Shown piece by piece: positions 45,069 through 53,513 of a stretch of 64,000 nt of DNA; positions within the stretch are counted from its first letter, which is position 1, and the number at the start of each line of letters is the position of its first letter. Both the position numbers and the translations under genes were made by a program. The notes under the pieces were generated by a model, which searched no databases, was not told the DNA's origin, and was given only the letters and a program-made list of their open reading frames with translations. Source of the DNA: JARRPM01 sp963792815 (GTDB lineage Bacteria > Pseudomonadota > Gammaproteobacteria > Pseudomonadales > Halieaceae); contig CAWBXR010000012.1 in NCBI GenBank assembly GCA_963792815.1, positions 372,001 to 436,000 of the forward strand, given 5' to 3'.

Positions 45069-46941
45069 TGGAGTTTCACCTGATGCGTCCCCAGTGGCTG
45101 TGGGCCCTGGTGCCCGCCCTGCTACTGGCGGCATTGCTGTGGCGCCAGCGGGACCGGCTCGGCAGCTGGAACCAGGTGATTTCAGCCGAGCTGCTACCCT
45201 TCCTGGTGAGCCCCGAGGGGCAGGCCCGGGGGCCAAACCTGATGCCCTTTATCCTGCTGGCCTGGATTCTTGCCGCGCTGGCGGCCAGCGGCCCCAGCTG
45301 GCAGAAAATTCCACAGCCGGTGCACCAGAAGCAGGACGCGCTGGTGCTCGTGCTGGACCTGAGTTACTCCATGAAGTCGGGAGACCTGGCGCCCTCGCGC
45401 CTGGATCGTGCCCGGCAAAAGTTGCTGGACCTGCTGGACCTGCGCAAGGAGGGCCAGACCGGCCTGATCGCCTACGCAGGTGACGCCCATATCGTCACCC
45501 CCCTGACCGACGACACCCCCACCATCGCCAACCTGCTGCCGGCGTTGAGCCCGGACATGATGCCGGTGCCCGGCAGCGATGCCGCGGCGGCCGTGCAGGC
45601 GGCGGTAGAACTGCTGCATTCGGCGGGCATTCGCGCCGGCAAAGTGCTGTTGATTACCGACGGCATCAGCGCAAAAGACAGCGCAAAGATAGAGCAGGTA
45701 ATGGCCAGCAGCGGCGCCAGTCTCGCCATCATGGGCGTGGGCACCGCAACCGGGGCGCCGATACCGCTGCCCCGGGGCGGCTTCCTCAAGGACCGGGAAG
45801 GGACCATCGTGATGCCCGCACTGGAGGAGGCGCCGCTGCGGGCGCTGGCATCCGCCGGCGGCGGCGTTTACATGCCCATGCAAATTGATGACTCGGACCT
45901 CGCCGCCCTGCTGGCGGAGTCCCCCATGGCCGGGCGCCAACCCACCCTGGCACTGGACCGCACCGCGGACACCTGGGAGGACCAGGGCTACCTGCTGGTG
46001 CTTTTGCTGTTGCCACTGGCACTGGCACTGTTCCGGCGCGGCTGGATCGTCTGCCTGCTGCCACTGCTGCTGGTCGCCCAACCCCAGCCGGCCAGGGCCG
46101 GTGCCTGGGACGACCTGTGGCTTACCCCTGACCAGCAGGGGCAGCGGGCCCTGCAGCGGGGTGACGGGGAGGCCGCCGCTGAATTGTTCGAGAACCCGGC
46201 CTGGGCGGGCACTGCGGCCTACCAGTTGGAGGATTACACGGCCGCGGACGAGTATTTTGCCCAGGGCGATGACGCCGACAGCTGGTACAACCGCGGCAAC
46301 GCCCTGGCCCGTGAGGGCAAACTGGACGAGGCGATACAGGCCTACCGGGAGTCCCTCGAGCGTTCACCCGATCGGGAAGACGCCCTTGAAAACCTGGCCC
46401 TGCTGGAACAGCTGAAGCAGCAACAGGAAGAGCAGGAGCAGCAGACAGGACCAGGACCAGGACCAACAGCAAAACCAGGACCAGCAGCAAAACCAGGACC
46501 AACAGCAAAACCAGGACCAGCAGCAGAACCAGGACCAGCAGCAGAATCGGGACCAACAGCAGAACCGGGACCAGCAGCAGAACCAGGACCAGGACCAACA
46601 GCAGAATCGGGACCAGCAGCAGAACCAGGACCAGCAGCAGAATCGGGACCAACAGCAGAACCAGGACCAGCAGCAGGACCAGCAGCAGAGTCAGGATCAG
46701 CAGCAGAATCCGGAAGAGCAGCAGGCCGAGGAAGAGCAGCAGGACCGAGGAAGAACAGCAGGAGCAACAACAGGCCGCGGCTGAAGCCGACCCCGAATCA
46801 CGGGAGCGGGAGCAGGCCATGGAGCAGTGGCTGCGCAGGGTGCCCGATGACCCCTCCGGGTTGCTGCGGGAGAAATTTCGCTACGAGAGCTATCAGCGCC
46901 AACAACAGGGAGCAGAAAGAGACAATGAGACCTATTGGTAG
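45068..46941 (+). CDS. BatB/BatC-like VWA-TPR protein with QDQQQN repeats, two indels as assembled
   Basis: Residues 1-330 form a membrane-anchored VWA domain (LVLDLSYSMKSGD, LLITDGISAKDS) ending in a helix. TPR-like repeats follow (AADEYFAQGDDADSWYNRGN, GKLDEAIQAYRESLERSPDR). After QQEEQEQQ one extra base near 46445 moves the frame; the proper frame gives about 13 QDQQQN-type hexapeptides. A second extra base near 46745 leads to the conserved end REREQAMEQWLRRVPDDPSG, LLREKFRYES and a TAG at 46939-46941. Without correction the frame stays open and fuses to batD as a 1,188-residue product with a Gly/Pro/Ala linker. GGGGGAGG precedes the start. Confidence 0.75.
46446..46709 (+). repeat. Tandem 18-bp repeat encoding QDQQQN
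   Basis: About thirteen imperfect copies of an 18-base unit (CAGGACCAGCAGCAGAAC and variants with CAA, AAT or CGG) form a 264-base array within the VWA-TPR gene. Two positions carry an extra QD or QQQ step. The array is open in all three plus-strand frames, and the minus strand encodes a Leu/Val-rich shadow. Glutamine-rich C-termini are typical of BatB/C-type proteins, but the regular unit marks recent slippage expansion. Confidence 0.8.
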
Positions 46942-48631
46942 GCTGGCATGCGTGCTCTGCCTGTTTATTCTCGCACTGGCCGCAGCAGGCAGCTGGGGCG
47001 CGGTAAGCGCGAGCGTCGACCGCAATCGGCTGGCGCTGGGCGATACCCTGCGGCTGACCATCACCGCCACCGATGATGAGGAGCTGGGTGACATCGACCT
47101 GCAGCCCCTGACCGACAATTTCGAGATCCTGCAACGATCCAACAGCAGCAAGACCAGCTACATCAATGGCAAATTCTCCAGTTCAAAGGAGTTGCTGCTG
47201 GATATTACCCCGCGCCGGCAAGGAGCCCTTGAGATACCGCCGCTAAGGGTGGGAGGGGAGCTGACCAGCGGCCTGCCGGTCACCGTGGGGCCACCTCCCA
47301 CCGGCGCGGCCGGGGACCAGAACCTGGTATTTGAAGCGGAGCTGGATCGCAGCTCGGTGTATGTGCAGGGCCAGGTTATCCTGACGCTGCGGCTGCAGCA
47401 GGCCATCAACCTGGAAGACCGCAACATCACTCAGCTGGAACTCGATGACGCCTTTGTCAGGCCGCTCGAACAAAACTCGTTTCAACGCACCATCGACGGC
47501 CGGCCCTGGCTGGTACACGAGATTCGCTACGCGATTTTCCCGGAGCACAGTGGGACCCTGGAAATACCCACGCAGAGATTCAGCGCAAGGGAGAGCACGC
47601 CGCGACGCAGCCTGTTCGACCTCGGCGGCGGCGGGCGCCAGGTACGCCGCAGCACCGAAACGCTGTCCATCGAAGTACTGCCGCGCCCCGCCAGCTTTCC
47701 AGCCAGTGAATGGCTGCCCGCCGGCGAGCTGACGCTGGAGGAGTCCTGGTCAACGCCTCCGGAGCAGCTAAAGGTGGGGGAGTCCGCCACTCGCACTATC
47801 ACCATCCGCGGCGAGGGCTTGCAGGGTGCCCAGCTGCCGCCTGTGCTGTTCCCCGCAACCCAGGGCCTGAAATACTACCCGGACCAGCCGGTGATCAGCG
47901 ACAGCGAATCCGCAACTGGCCTGGTAGGCACGCGGGTAGACAGCGCCGCTGTGGTGCCTACCCGCGCGGGCTCCTGGCAGATACCGGAATTGCGCATACC
48001 CTGGTGGGACACCCACAGCAATGAACTGCGCTACGCCGTGTTGCCGGGACGGGAAATCGAGGTGGCGGCGGCAGAAGCCGCGCCCGCGAACGCCGCAGCG
48101 GCGACCGCGCCTGCACCCTCGCCGACCGCGACACTCGATTCCGGCAGCGAGGCGGTCATCCCGATCATCGCCCGGGACGACAACCGCCTCTGGCAAGTCC
48201 TCAGCGCCGTCACCGGCACAGGCTGGCTGCTGACACTGTTGTACCTGGCGTGGGCACGGCGCAAGCGAACCGCAGCGCCCTCGAAATTGTCGAAGGATGC
48301 TGGCACGCCAGGGGAACAGGAAACGTTCAAGGAGTTGCTCGCCGCCTGCAACAGCAGCGACCCGCGCCGCGCCCGCCAGGCGGTAGTGCGCTGGAGCGCA
48401 GCCTTGCATTCGGGCACGGCTATGACCTCAGTCGCGCAGGCTGCTGCAGCCTGCGATGACCCCGCCATGAGCGCCGCGCTGGAGTCACTCAATACCGCGC
48501 TCTACGGCAGCCGGACATCCACCTGGGATGGCAGCGCACTGGCGGAGGCGGCCCGCCAGCTGCGAACAAGGCAGAGGGGTAAAACCCAGCGCGGCGAGCC
48601 GGCCCTGCAACTGTACCCGCAAACCACCTGA
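46925..48631 (+). CDS. batD: BatD (oxygen tolerance) family membrane protein
   Basis: The 568-residue protein starts MRPIGRLACVLCLFILALAA, a signal peptide. Tandem immunoglobulin-like beta domains follow (DRNRLALGDTLRLTITATDD, QRSNSSKTSYINGK, VYVQGQVILTLRLQQAINLE), the pattern of BatD. A transmembrane helix lies near 425-445 (GTGWLLTLLYLAWARRKR), and a cytoplasmic helical tail ends in QLYPQTT. Its start overlaps the VWA-TPR gene by 17 bases in another frame. It closes the MoxR/Bat operon. Confidence 0.85.
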   Translation: MRPIGRLACVLCLFILALAAAGSWGAVSASVDRNRLALGDTLRLTITATDDEELGDIDLQPLTDNFEILQRSNSSKTSYINGKFSSSKELLLDITPRRQGALEIPPLRVGGELTSGLPVTVGPPPTGAAGDQNLVFEAELDRSSVYVQGQVILTLRLQQAINLEDRNITQLELDDAFVRPLEQNSFQRTIDGRPWLVHEIRYAIFPEHSGTLEIPTQRFSARESTPRRSLFDLGGGGRQVRRSTETLSIEVLPRPASFPASEWLPAGELTLEESWSTPPEQLKVGESATRTITIRGEGLQGAQLPPVLFPATQGLKYYPDQPVISDSESATGLVGTRVDSAAVVPTRAGSWQIPELRIPWWDTHSNELRYAVLPGREIEVAAAEAAPANAAAATAPAPSPTATLDSGSEAVIPIIARDDNRLWQVLSAVTGTGWLLTLLYLAWARRKRTAAPSKLSKDAGTPGEQETFKELLAACNSSDPRRARQAVVRWSAALHSGTAMTSVAQAAAACDDPAMSAALESLNTALYGSRTSTWDGSALAEAARQLRTRQRGKTQRGEPALQLYPQTT

Positions 48632-48707
48632 GGAAGAATCTCGCGAGCGCGCCATGGAACCTCACGGTGAACGCACAGTGACAACGATAACGACAAGGAG
48701 AACACAT

Positions 48708-49667
48708 TTGAGAAATTTCCTTCCCCGCAGCCTGTTGCTCCTGTCCCTGTCCGGCCTGTGCGCCGGCGCAGCGGCTCAGGAAGCGCCCTCCTTCTTCAAC
48801 GGATTCGACGTCGAAGGGGGCCTGATCGCGCCCAATGAAATCGACCACGGAGGTCCCGGCAGGGACGGTACTCCGTCACTCGATGAGCCACGCTTCCTGA
48901 GCGGTTCCCAGCGCGACGGCCAGATCCTACCTGACGACCGGGTAATGGGGGTAAGCTATAATGGCGTGGCCAAGGCCTATCCGATCGCGGTGCTGGATCA
49001 CCACGAGATCGTCAACGACACCTTCGCCGACACCCCACTGACTGTCACATTCTGCCCGCTGTGCGGCACCGGAATGGTCTTCCTCGCAGAGGCCGGGGGC
49101 CAGGTACTGGATTTCGGGGTGTCCGGCTTGCTCTATAACAGCGATCTGCTGCTGTACGACCGCAACACTCAATCGCTGTGGTCACAGATCATGAAAAAAG
49201 CCGTTACCGGCCCGCTCAAGGGCACCACCCTGAGCCAGGTACCGGCGCAGTACACCACCTGGGCAAGCTGGAGCAAACAGCATCCGGAGTCACTGCTGTT
49301 GTCGCGCGACACTGGCCACCAGCGCGACTACGACCAGGACCCCTACGCCGAGTACAAGCGCCTGCCCATGGTGTTATTCGCCACCCTGCACAGCGACTGG
49401 CGGCTGCCCGCGAAAACCTGGGTGGTGGGCATTAACGCGGGAGATGAGGCACTGGCCCTGCCGTTTGAGGAACTGGACACGCTGAAAAGCGCCCTGCGAG
49501 TCTCGGTCGGGGGGGAGGCGTTTGATATCCACTGGGACAAGACAGCCCAATCCGCCCGGGTATTCGATGTCAACGGCAAGGAGTACCCCGCCACCGCAGG
49601 CTACTGGTTCGCCTGGGTTGCGTTTCACCCCTCCACCGCCCTGTACCTGACAGCAGCGGGCGGCTGA
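48708..49667 (+). CDS. DUF3179 domain secreted protein
   Basis: The 319-residue protein begins at TTG (AAGGAG seven bases upstream), giving a signal peptide RNFLPRSLLLLSLSGLCAGA. The DUF3179 domain follows: VMGVSYNGVAKAYPIAVLDH, VTFCPLCGTGMVF with a CxxC pair, LLYNSDLLLYDRNTQSLWSQ and the terminal YWFAWVAFHP. DUF3179 proteins are periplasmic or extracellular, with unknown function and a possible metal or redox site at the CPLC motif. It follows batD by 76 bases. Confidence 0.85.
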   Translation: MRNFLPRSLLLLSLSGLCAGAAAQEAPSFFNGFDVEGGLIAPNEIDHGGPGRDGTPSLDEPRFLSGSQRDGQILPDDRVMGVSYNGVAKAYPIAVLDHHEIVNDTFADTPLTVTFCPLCGTGMVFLAEAGGQVLDFGVSGLLYNSDLLLYDRNTQSLWSQIMKKAVTGPLKGTTLSQVPAQYTTWASWSKQHPESLLLSRDTGHQRDYDQDPYAEYKRLPMVLFATLHSDWRLPAKTWVVGINAGDEALALPFEELDTLKSALRVSVGGEAFDIHWDKTAQSARVFDVNGKEYPATAGYWFAWVAFHPSTALYLTAAGG

Positions 49668-49672
49668 CAGCC

Positions 49673-49698
49673 TGCCCCGGGGGGGTTAACCCGGGGCA
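49673..49698. terminator. Inverted repeat at convergent DUF3179/pepN ends
   Basis: TGCCCCGGG and CCCGGGGCA form a perfect 9-bp stem with an eight-base loop that includes the pepN stop codon. It could act on both strands; T-runs are lacking. Confidence 0.4.
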
Positions 49699-52358
49699 CC
49701 GCCCTCGAGGGATTTCGTCACCAGTTCAAACACGTCCGGGGACAGGTCACCGTGCGTCCCCAGCCGTTCCAGCTGCGCGTACATCAATTGCTCTCGACCC
49801 CGGTAGTTGCGCCATTTGGTCAGGGGTCCCAGCAGGCGTGAGGCCAGCTGGGGATTGGCCCCATCGAGCTGCAGCACCATCTCGGCGAGGAAGCGGTAAC
49901 CCTCCCCGTCTATGCGATGGAAATGCACAGGGTTGCGGCCGGTGAAGCCGCCCACCAGGGCTCGCACCTTGTTGGGGTTGCGTATATCGAAGTCCGGATG
50001 GGCCAACAGGCTCCGTACCCGGGCAAGAGTATCCCCCAGCGGCATTGCCGCCTGCAGGGCAAACCACTGGTTCATTACCAGCGCGTCGTGGCGCCAATCC
50101 CGGTGGAAACGCTCCAGGGCCTCCTCGCGATCCGCCTCGTCACCATAGAATACGATGGCCTGCAGGGCAGCCAGCCGGTCGGTCATATTGCGCGCCTGGC
50201 TGAACTGGCGCTGGGGGAGCCCTGGCTGCAGGCCGCGGGCGCTGGCCAGGAACTCCAGGCAGGTGTTGCGAAGGCTGCGCGCGGCGACCTGGGCGGCACT
50301 GGGGGCGTAGTCATCCACGGTCGCCAGGCGCTGGTAGCAGTCGTAAAACTCGGTAGTGCAGGCCCGCGCAAGTTCGGCCTGCACTGCCCAGCGCGCATTG
50401 TGGATGGTATCGACATCGGCGCCGCCGGTATGGCTCGCCAACTCGGCCATGTAGTCTTCGGAAGGCAGGGCGAGCATTGCCGCCACCAGTGCCGGGTCCA
50501 GTGATGTGTCGCCCAACAGGCTGCGACAGGCCTCTACCAGTAGCGGGTCTACCGCCACGGTGGCACTTCGCCCGATCTGCTCCTGGACCTCCTGGATCAC
50601 CCGGGTGGCCAATGCCTGGGCACTGTCCCAGCGCACAAAGCCATCGCTGTCCCGGCTCATCAGCGCCCGCAAATCGCCCTTGCTATAACGATAGTCGAGC
50701 CGCACCGGAGCTGAGAAACCTCGCAACAGGGAGGGTATCGGACGCTCCCGCACCCCCTCGAAAACATAGCTCTGGTGGGGCTTGTCCACCAGCAGTACAA
50801 CGTGAGTATTGTCCTCACTCTCGGGGCCGGGCTCCCCTGACTCCAGCTGCAGGGGCAGGTTGCCGGCCTCGCCCAACAACCCCATCGCCAGTGGTATCAC
50901 GAAGGGTTGCTTTACCGGCTGGCCCGGGGTCGCTGGGCAGGCCTGGCTCACATGCAGGGTGTAGCGCGCGCTGTTTTCATCGTACTCATCCCGAACGGAG
51001 AGCTGTGGCGTGCCCGCCTGGGAGTACCAGTTGCGATACTGGGCCAGGTCCACTGCGCTGGCGTCCTCCATCGCACGAACAAAATCCTCACAGGTCACGG
51101 CCTGGCCATCGTGTCGCTGGAAGTAAAGGTCAGAGCCCCGGCGGAATGCCTCCGGACCCAGCAGGGTGTGAATCATCCGGACGACTTCGGCGCCTTTTTC
51201 ATACACCGTGAGAGTATAGAAATTGTTGATCTCTATCACCGCCTCCGGCCGCACCGGGTGGGCCATTGGGCCCGCGTCCTCGGCAAACTGGGCGGTGCGC
51301 AACACCATCACGTCTTCCACCCGCTTTACGGTGGCAGAGCCCATATCAGCCGAGAAGCTGGCGTCGCGAAACACGGTGAAACCTTCTTTCAGGCTGAGCT
51401 GGAACCAGTCCCGGCAGGTCACCCTGTTGCCGCTCCAGTTGTGGAAATACTCGTGAGCCACTATCGATTCCACCGTCTGGAAACCCCGGTCAGTCGTGGT
51501 CTCCGGGCTGCAAAGAACACAGGAGCTGTTGAATATATTGAGGCTCTTGTTTTCCATCGCCCCCATATTGAAATCATCCACCGCCACGATATTGAATATG
51601 TCCAGATCGTATTCGAGACCGTACACCTCTTCGTCCCAGCGCATGGCACGCTTGAGTGAACTCATGGCGTGGTCGCACTTGCCCAGGTCCTTTTCCTCGA
51701 CGTAGATTCGCAGGCAAACTTCCCGCCCGCTGGCAGTGCGAAAGCTGTCCTGCACAAAGCGCAGGTCGCCCGCCACCATGGCAAAAAGATAGGCCGGTTT
51801 GGGGAAAGGGTCATGCCAGCTCGCGCGGTGCCTGCCGCCGCCCACATCCTCGGTCGCAGTGAGGTTGCCATTACTGAGCAACACGGGGAAACCCGCCTTG
51901 TCGGCTTCGATGCTGACGGTAAACACCGACATCACATCGGGCCGGTCGGGATAGTAGGTGATGCGGCGAAACCCGTGGGCCTCGCACTGGGTGCAGTACA
52001 TGGAATGGGAGCGGTACAGACCCTCCAGTGCGGTGTTGTCCTGGGGCCGCAGCCGGGTCTCGCATTCCAGCACAAAGCCGGCAGGCACCCCTGGCACTTC
52101 CAGCCCCTCCTCCGTCACTGTGTAACCATCCGGCCCAAGGGTCTCCCCGTCCAGCCTGACAGCCAGCAGTTCGAGATCCTCGCCCTGCAGCCGCAGCGGC
52201 GCTGACGCGGCAGCCGGCTCATTGCGTTTAAGCTGCAGGCGGGAGCGCACGAGGGTGTATTCCTCGCGCAGGTCGAAGTGCAACTCCGTCCGCTCCACCA
52301 GGTAATCCGGTGGCTGGTAATCCTTGAGGTAGATGGCTGCCGGCTGGGCGTCTCGCAT
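49686..52358 (-). CDS. pepN: Aminopeptidase N
   Basis: The 890-residue M1 metallopeptidase has VDDFNMGAMENKSLNIFNSS (GxMEN exopeptidase motif) and IVAHEYFHNWSGNRVTCRD. The second is the zinc motif HExxH-x18-E, with the distal Glu in SLKEGFTVF. The N-terminal beta domain and the helical C-terminal half match the E. coli PepN size of 870 residues. It removes N-terminal residues from peptides in the cytoplasm. It is followed (upstream in position) by the DUF2797 and YeaC-like genes on the same strand. Confidence 0.93.
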   Translation of the reverse strand: MRDAQPAAIYLKDYQPPDYLVERTELHFDLREEYTLVRSRLQLKRNEPAAASAPLRLQGEDLELLAVRLDGETLGPDGYTVTEEGLEVPGVPAGFVLECETRLRPQDNTALEGLYRSHSMYCTQCEAHGFRRITYYPDRPDVMSVFTVSIEADKAGFPVLLSNGNLTATEDVGGGRHRASWHDPFPKPAYLFAMVAGDLRFVQDSFRTASGREVCLRIYVEEKDLGKCDHAMSSLKRAMRWDEEVYGLEYDLDIFNIVAVDDFNMGAMENKSLNIFNSSCVLCSPETTTDRGFQTVESIVAHEYFHNWSGNRVTCRDWFQLSLKEGFTVFRDASFSADMGSATVKRVEDVMVLRTAQFAEDAGPMAHPVRPEAVIEINNFYTLTVYEKGAEVVRMIHTLLGPEAFRRGSDLYFQRHDGQAVTCEDFVRAMEDASAVDLAQYRNWYSQAGTPQLSVRDEYDENSARYTLHVSQACPATPGQPVKQPFVIPLAMGLLGEAGNLPLQLESGEPGPESEDNTHVVLLVDKPHQSYVFEGVRERPIPSLLRGFSAPVRLDYRYSKGDLRALMSRDSDGFVRWDSAQALATRVIQEVQEQIGRSATVAVDPLLVEACRSLLGDTSLDPALVAAMLALPSEDYMAELASHTGGADVDTIHNARWAVQAELARACTTEFYDCYQRLATVDDYAPSAAQVAARSLRNTCLEFLASARGLQPGLPQRQFSQARNMTDRLAALQAIVFYGDEADREEALERFHRDWRHDALVMNQWFALQAAMPLGDTLARVRSLLAHPDFDIRNPNKVRALVGGFTGRNPVHFHRIDGEGYRFLAEMVLQLDGANPQLASRLLGPLTKWRNYRGREQLMYAQLERLGTHGDLSPDVFELVTKSLEGGAPG

Positions 52359-52410
52359 GGCCTGTCTCGATTGTTGGCTGCTGCGCTACCCGGGGCTCGT
52401 CCCGGATATA

Positions 52411-53244
52411 TCAGTGCCTGGTGAGTGAGAGTTGATAGCCGCCATACTTGCGCATATTGATTACGCCGCTATCAAATATGAGGTACTGCCCCTTGATCCC
52501 CAGCAAGGTGCCACCAACATCGGGCACTTTGTCGAGGTTAAAGGAACTCACCCGGGTCGGGTATTCCAGCACCGGGTAGCTGATCGTGGTCTCGGGATGC
52601 TCCTCGAGCACGGTGATGGCCTGCAGCCCGAACTGTTGCTGCAGCTCGCTTATTTCCCCGGCACATTCCGCCAGCAGGCGGGTTCTGGCCTGCTCCAGGT
52701 CACGGGGCTGCGCATCGCCCTTGAGCATGGCCTGCCAGTTGGTCTTGTCGGCGATGTGGTTTTTGAACACTGTCTCCACCAGCCCTGAATGCAGGCGGGT
52801 ATCCACCCGGAAAATGGGCTGTGCCTGGGTCGCTCCCTGGTCCATCCAGCGGGTGGGAACCTGGCTTCCCCGGGTGATGCCTACTTTCAGGCCAGAGGTG
52901 TTGGCCAGGTAGACGATGTGGTCGATCATACAATGGGTTTCGCCCCACTCGGGTTCCCGACAGGTGCCGGCGGCGTAGTGGCATTTTTCGGGACTCATGA
53001 TGCAGCTGTCACACTGGGCAAGGCGCCGGAAGCAGGGGTAGCAGTAGCCCTGGTTGAAGCTCTTTGCAGTTTTGCGGCCACAGTGGATACAGTTGATCAC
53101 GCCGCCGTAATGCAGTTGCAGGGACTGCCCCAGGTACTGGTTGAGCGGAATCTCCTTGTCACCCAGCAGCATGGTGTACTGCACCGGGTCACCCAGCTCG
53201 GTCTTCATCTTGCGCACGGCTCCGCTTGCCAGCACTTCAGTCAA
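52411..53244 (-). CDS. DUF2797 domain zinc-ribbon protein
   Basis: The 277-residue protein has a central cysteine cluster (CIHCGRKTAKSFNQGYCYPC, CDSCIMSPEKCHYAAGTC, ETHC), likely two zinc sites. It is flanked by a conserved YLANTSGLKVGITRGSQVP and the C-terminal TLLGIKGQYLIFDSGVINMR. I choose the TTG at 53244, preceded by AAAGGAGAG and overlapping the end of the YeaC-like gene by eight bases. Longer in-frame starts give a non-conserved leader. The function of DUF2797 is unknown; a nucleic-acid role is possible from the GIY-YIG-like segment GLKVGITR (inference). Confidence 0.85.
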   Translation of the reverse strand: MTEVLASGAVRKMKTELGDPVQYTMLLGDKEIPLNQYLGQSLQLHYGGVINCIHCGRKTAKSFNQGYCYPCFRRLAQCDSCIMSPEKCHYAAGTCREPEWGETHCMIDHIVYLANTSGLKVGITRGSQVPTRWMDQGATQAQPIFRVDTRLHSGLVETVFKNHIADKTNWQAMLKGDAQPRDLEQARTRLLAECAGEISELQQQFGLQAITVLEEHPETTISYPVLEYPTRVSSFNLDKVPDVGGTLLGIKGQYLIFDSGVINMRKYGGYQLSLTRH

Positions 53245-53512
53245 GGGACTCTCCTTTCCATTTGAGCGGGGTCTCGGCCGGGTCATCGCACATCTGGCCC
53301 GCCTTGTGGCCCCTGTCGATAAAACCGATACGCTCGTGCTCCGGCAGGTGCAATTGTCCCCAGGCGATCAGTGCCTGCATTGACTCGCTGCGCTGCTGCG
53401 GGGACAGGGTTTTTCCGTCCGGCCACTTGCCGATCTCCACCGCGCGCCTCAGGCTGCGGTAGATTTCCGGCGTCATGGAATCGATAAGTTTCCGGTAGTC
53501 CATCGTCGTCAT
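53237..53512 (-). CDS. YeaC-like DUF1315 protein
   Basis: The 91-residue protein MTTMDYRKLIDSMTPEIYRS continues RRAVEIGKWPDGKTLSPQQR and ends RGHKAGQM...PLKWKG, the DUF1315 pattern of YeaC from E. coli. Soluble, function unknown. The ATG at 53512 is two bases past the GGDEF-EAL stop codon, and the 3' end overlaps the DUF2797 start, giving a tight nadK-rhomboid-GGDEF/EAL-yeaC-DUF2797 run. Confidence 0.85.
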   Translation of the reverse strand: MTTMDYRKLIDSMTPEIYRSLRRAVEIGKWPDGKTLSPQQRSESMQALIAWGQLHLPEHERIGFIDRGHKAGQMCDDPAETPLKWKGESLD

Positions 53513-53513
53513 A

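Noticed and set aside
46446..46709. CRISPR-like array
   Set aside because: The units are contiguous 18-bp coding repeats with no spacers.
46122..46820. Leu/Val-rich membrane protein on the minus strand
   Set aside because: It is the antisense shadow of the CAG-type repeat; it has no start signal and no independent conservation.
45065..48631. A single 1,188-residue VWA-TPR-BatD fusion protein
   Set aside because: The conserved C-terminus of the VWA-TPR protein and a proper BatD signal peptide start exist in overlapping frames, so two genes with indels in the repeat explain the sequence better.
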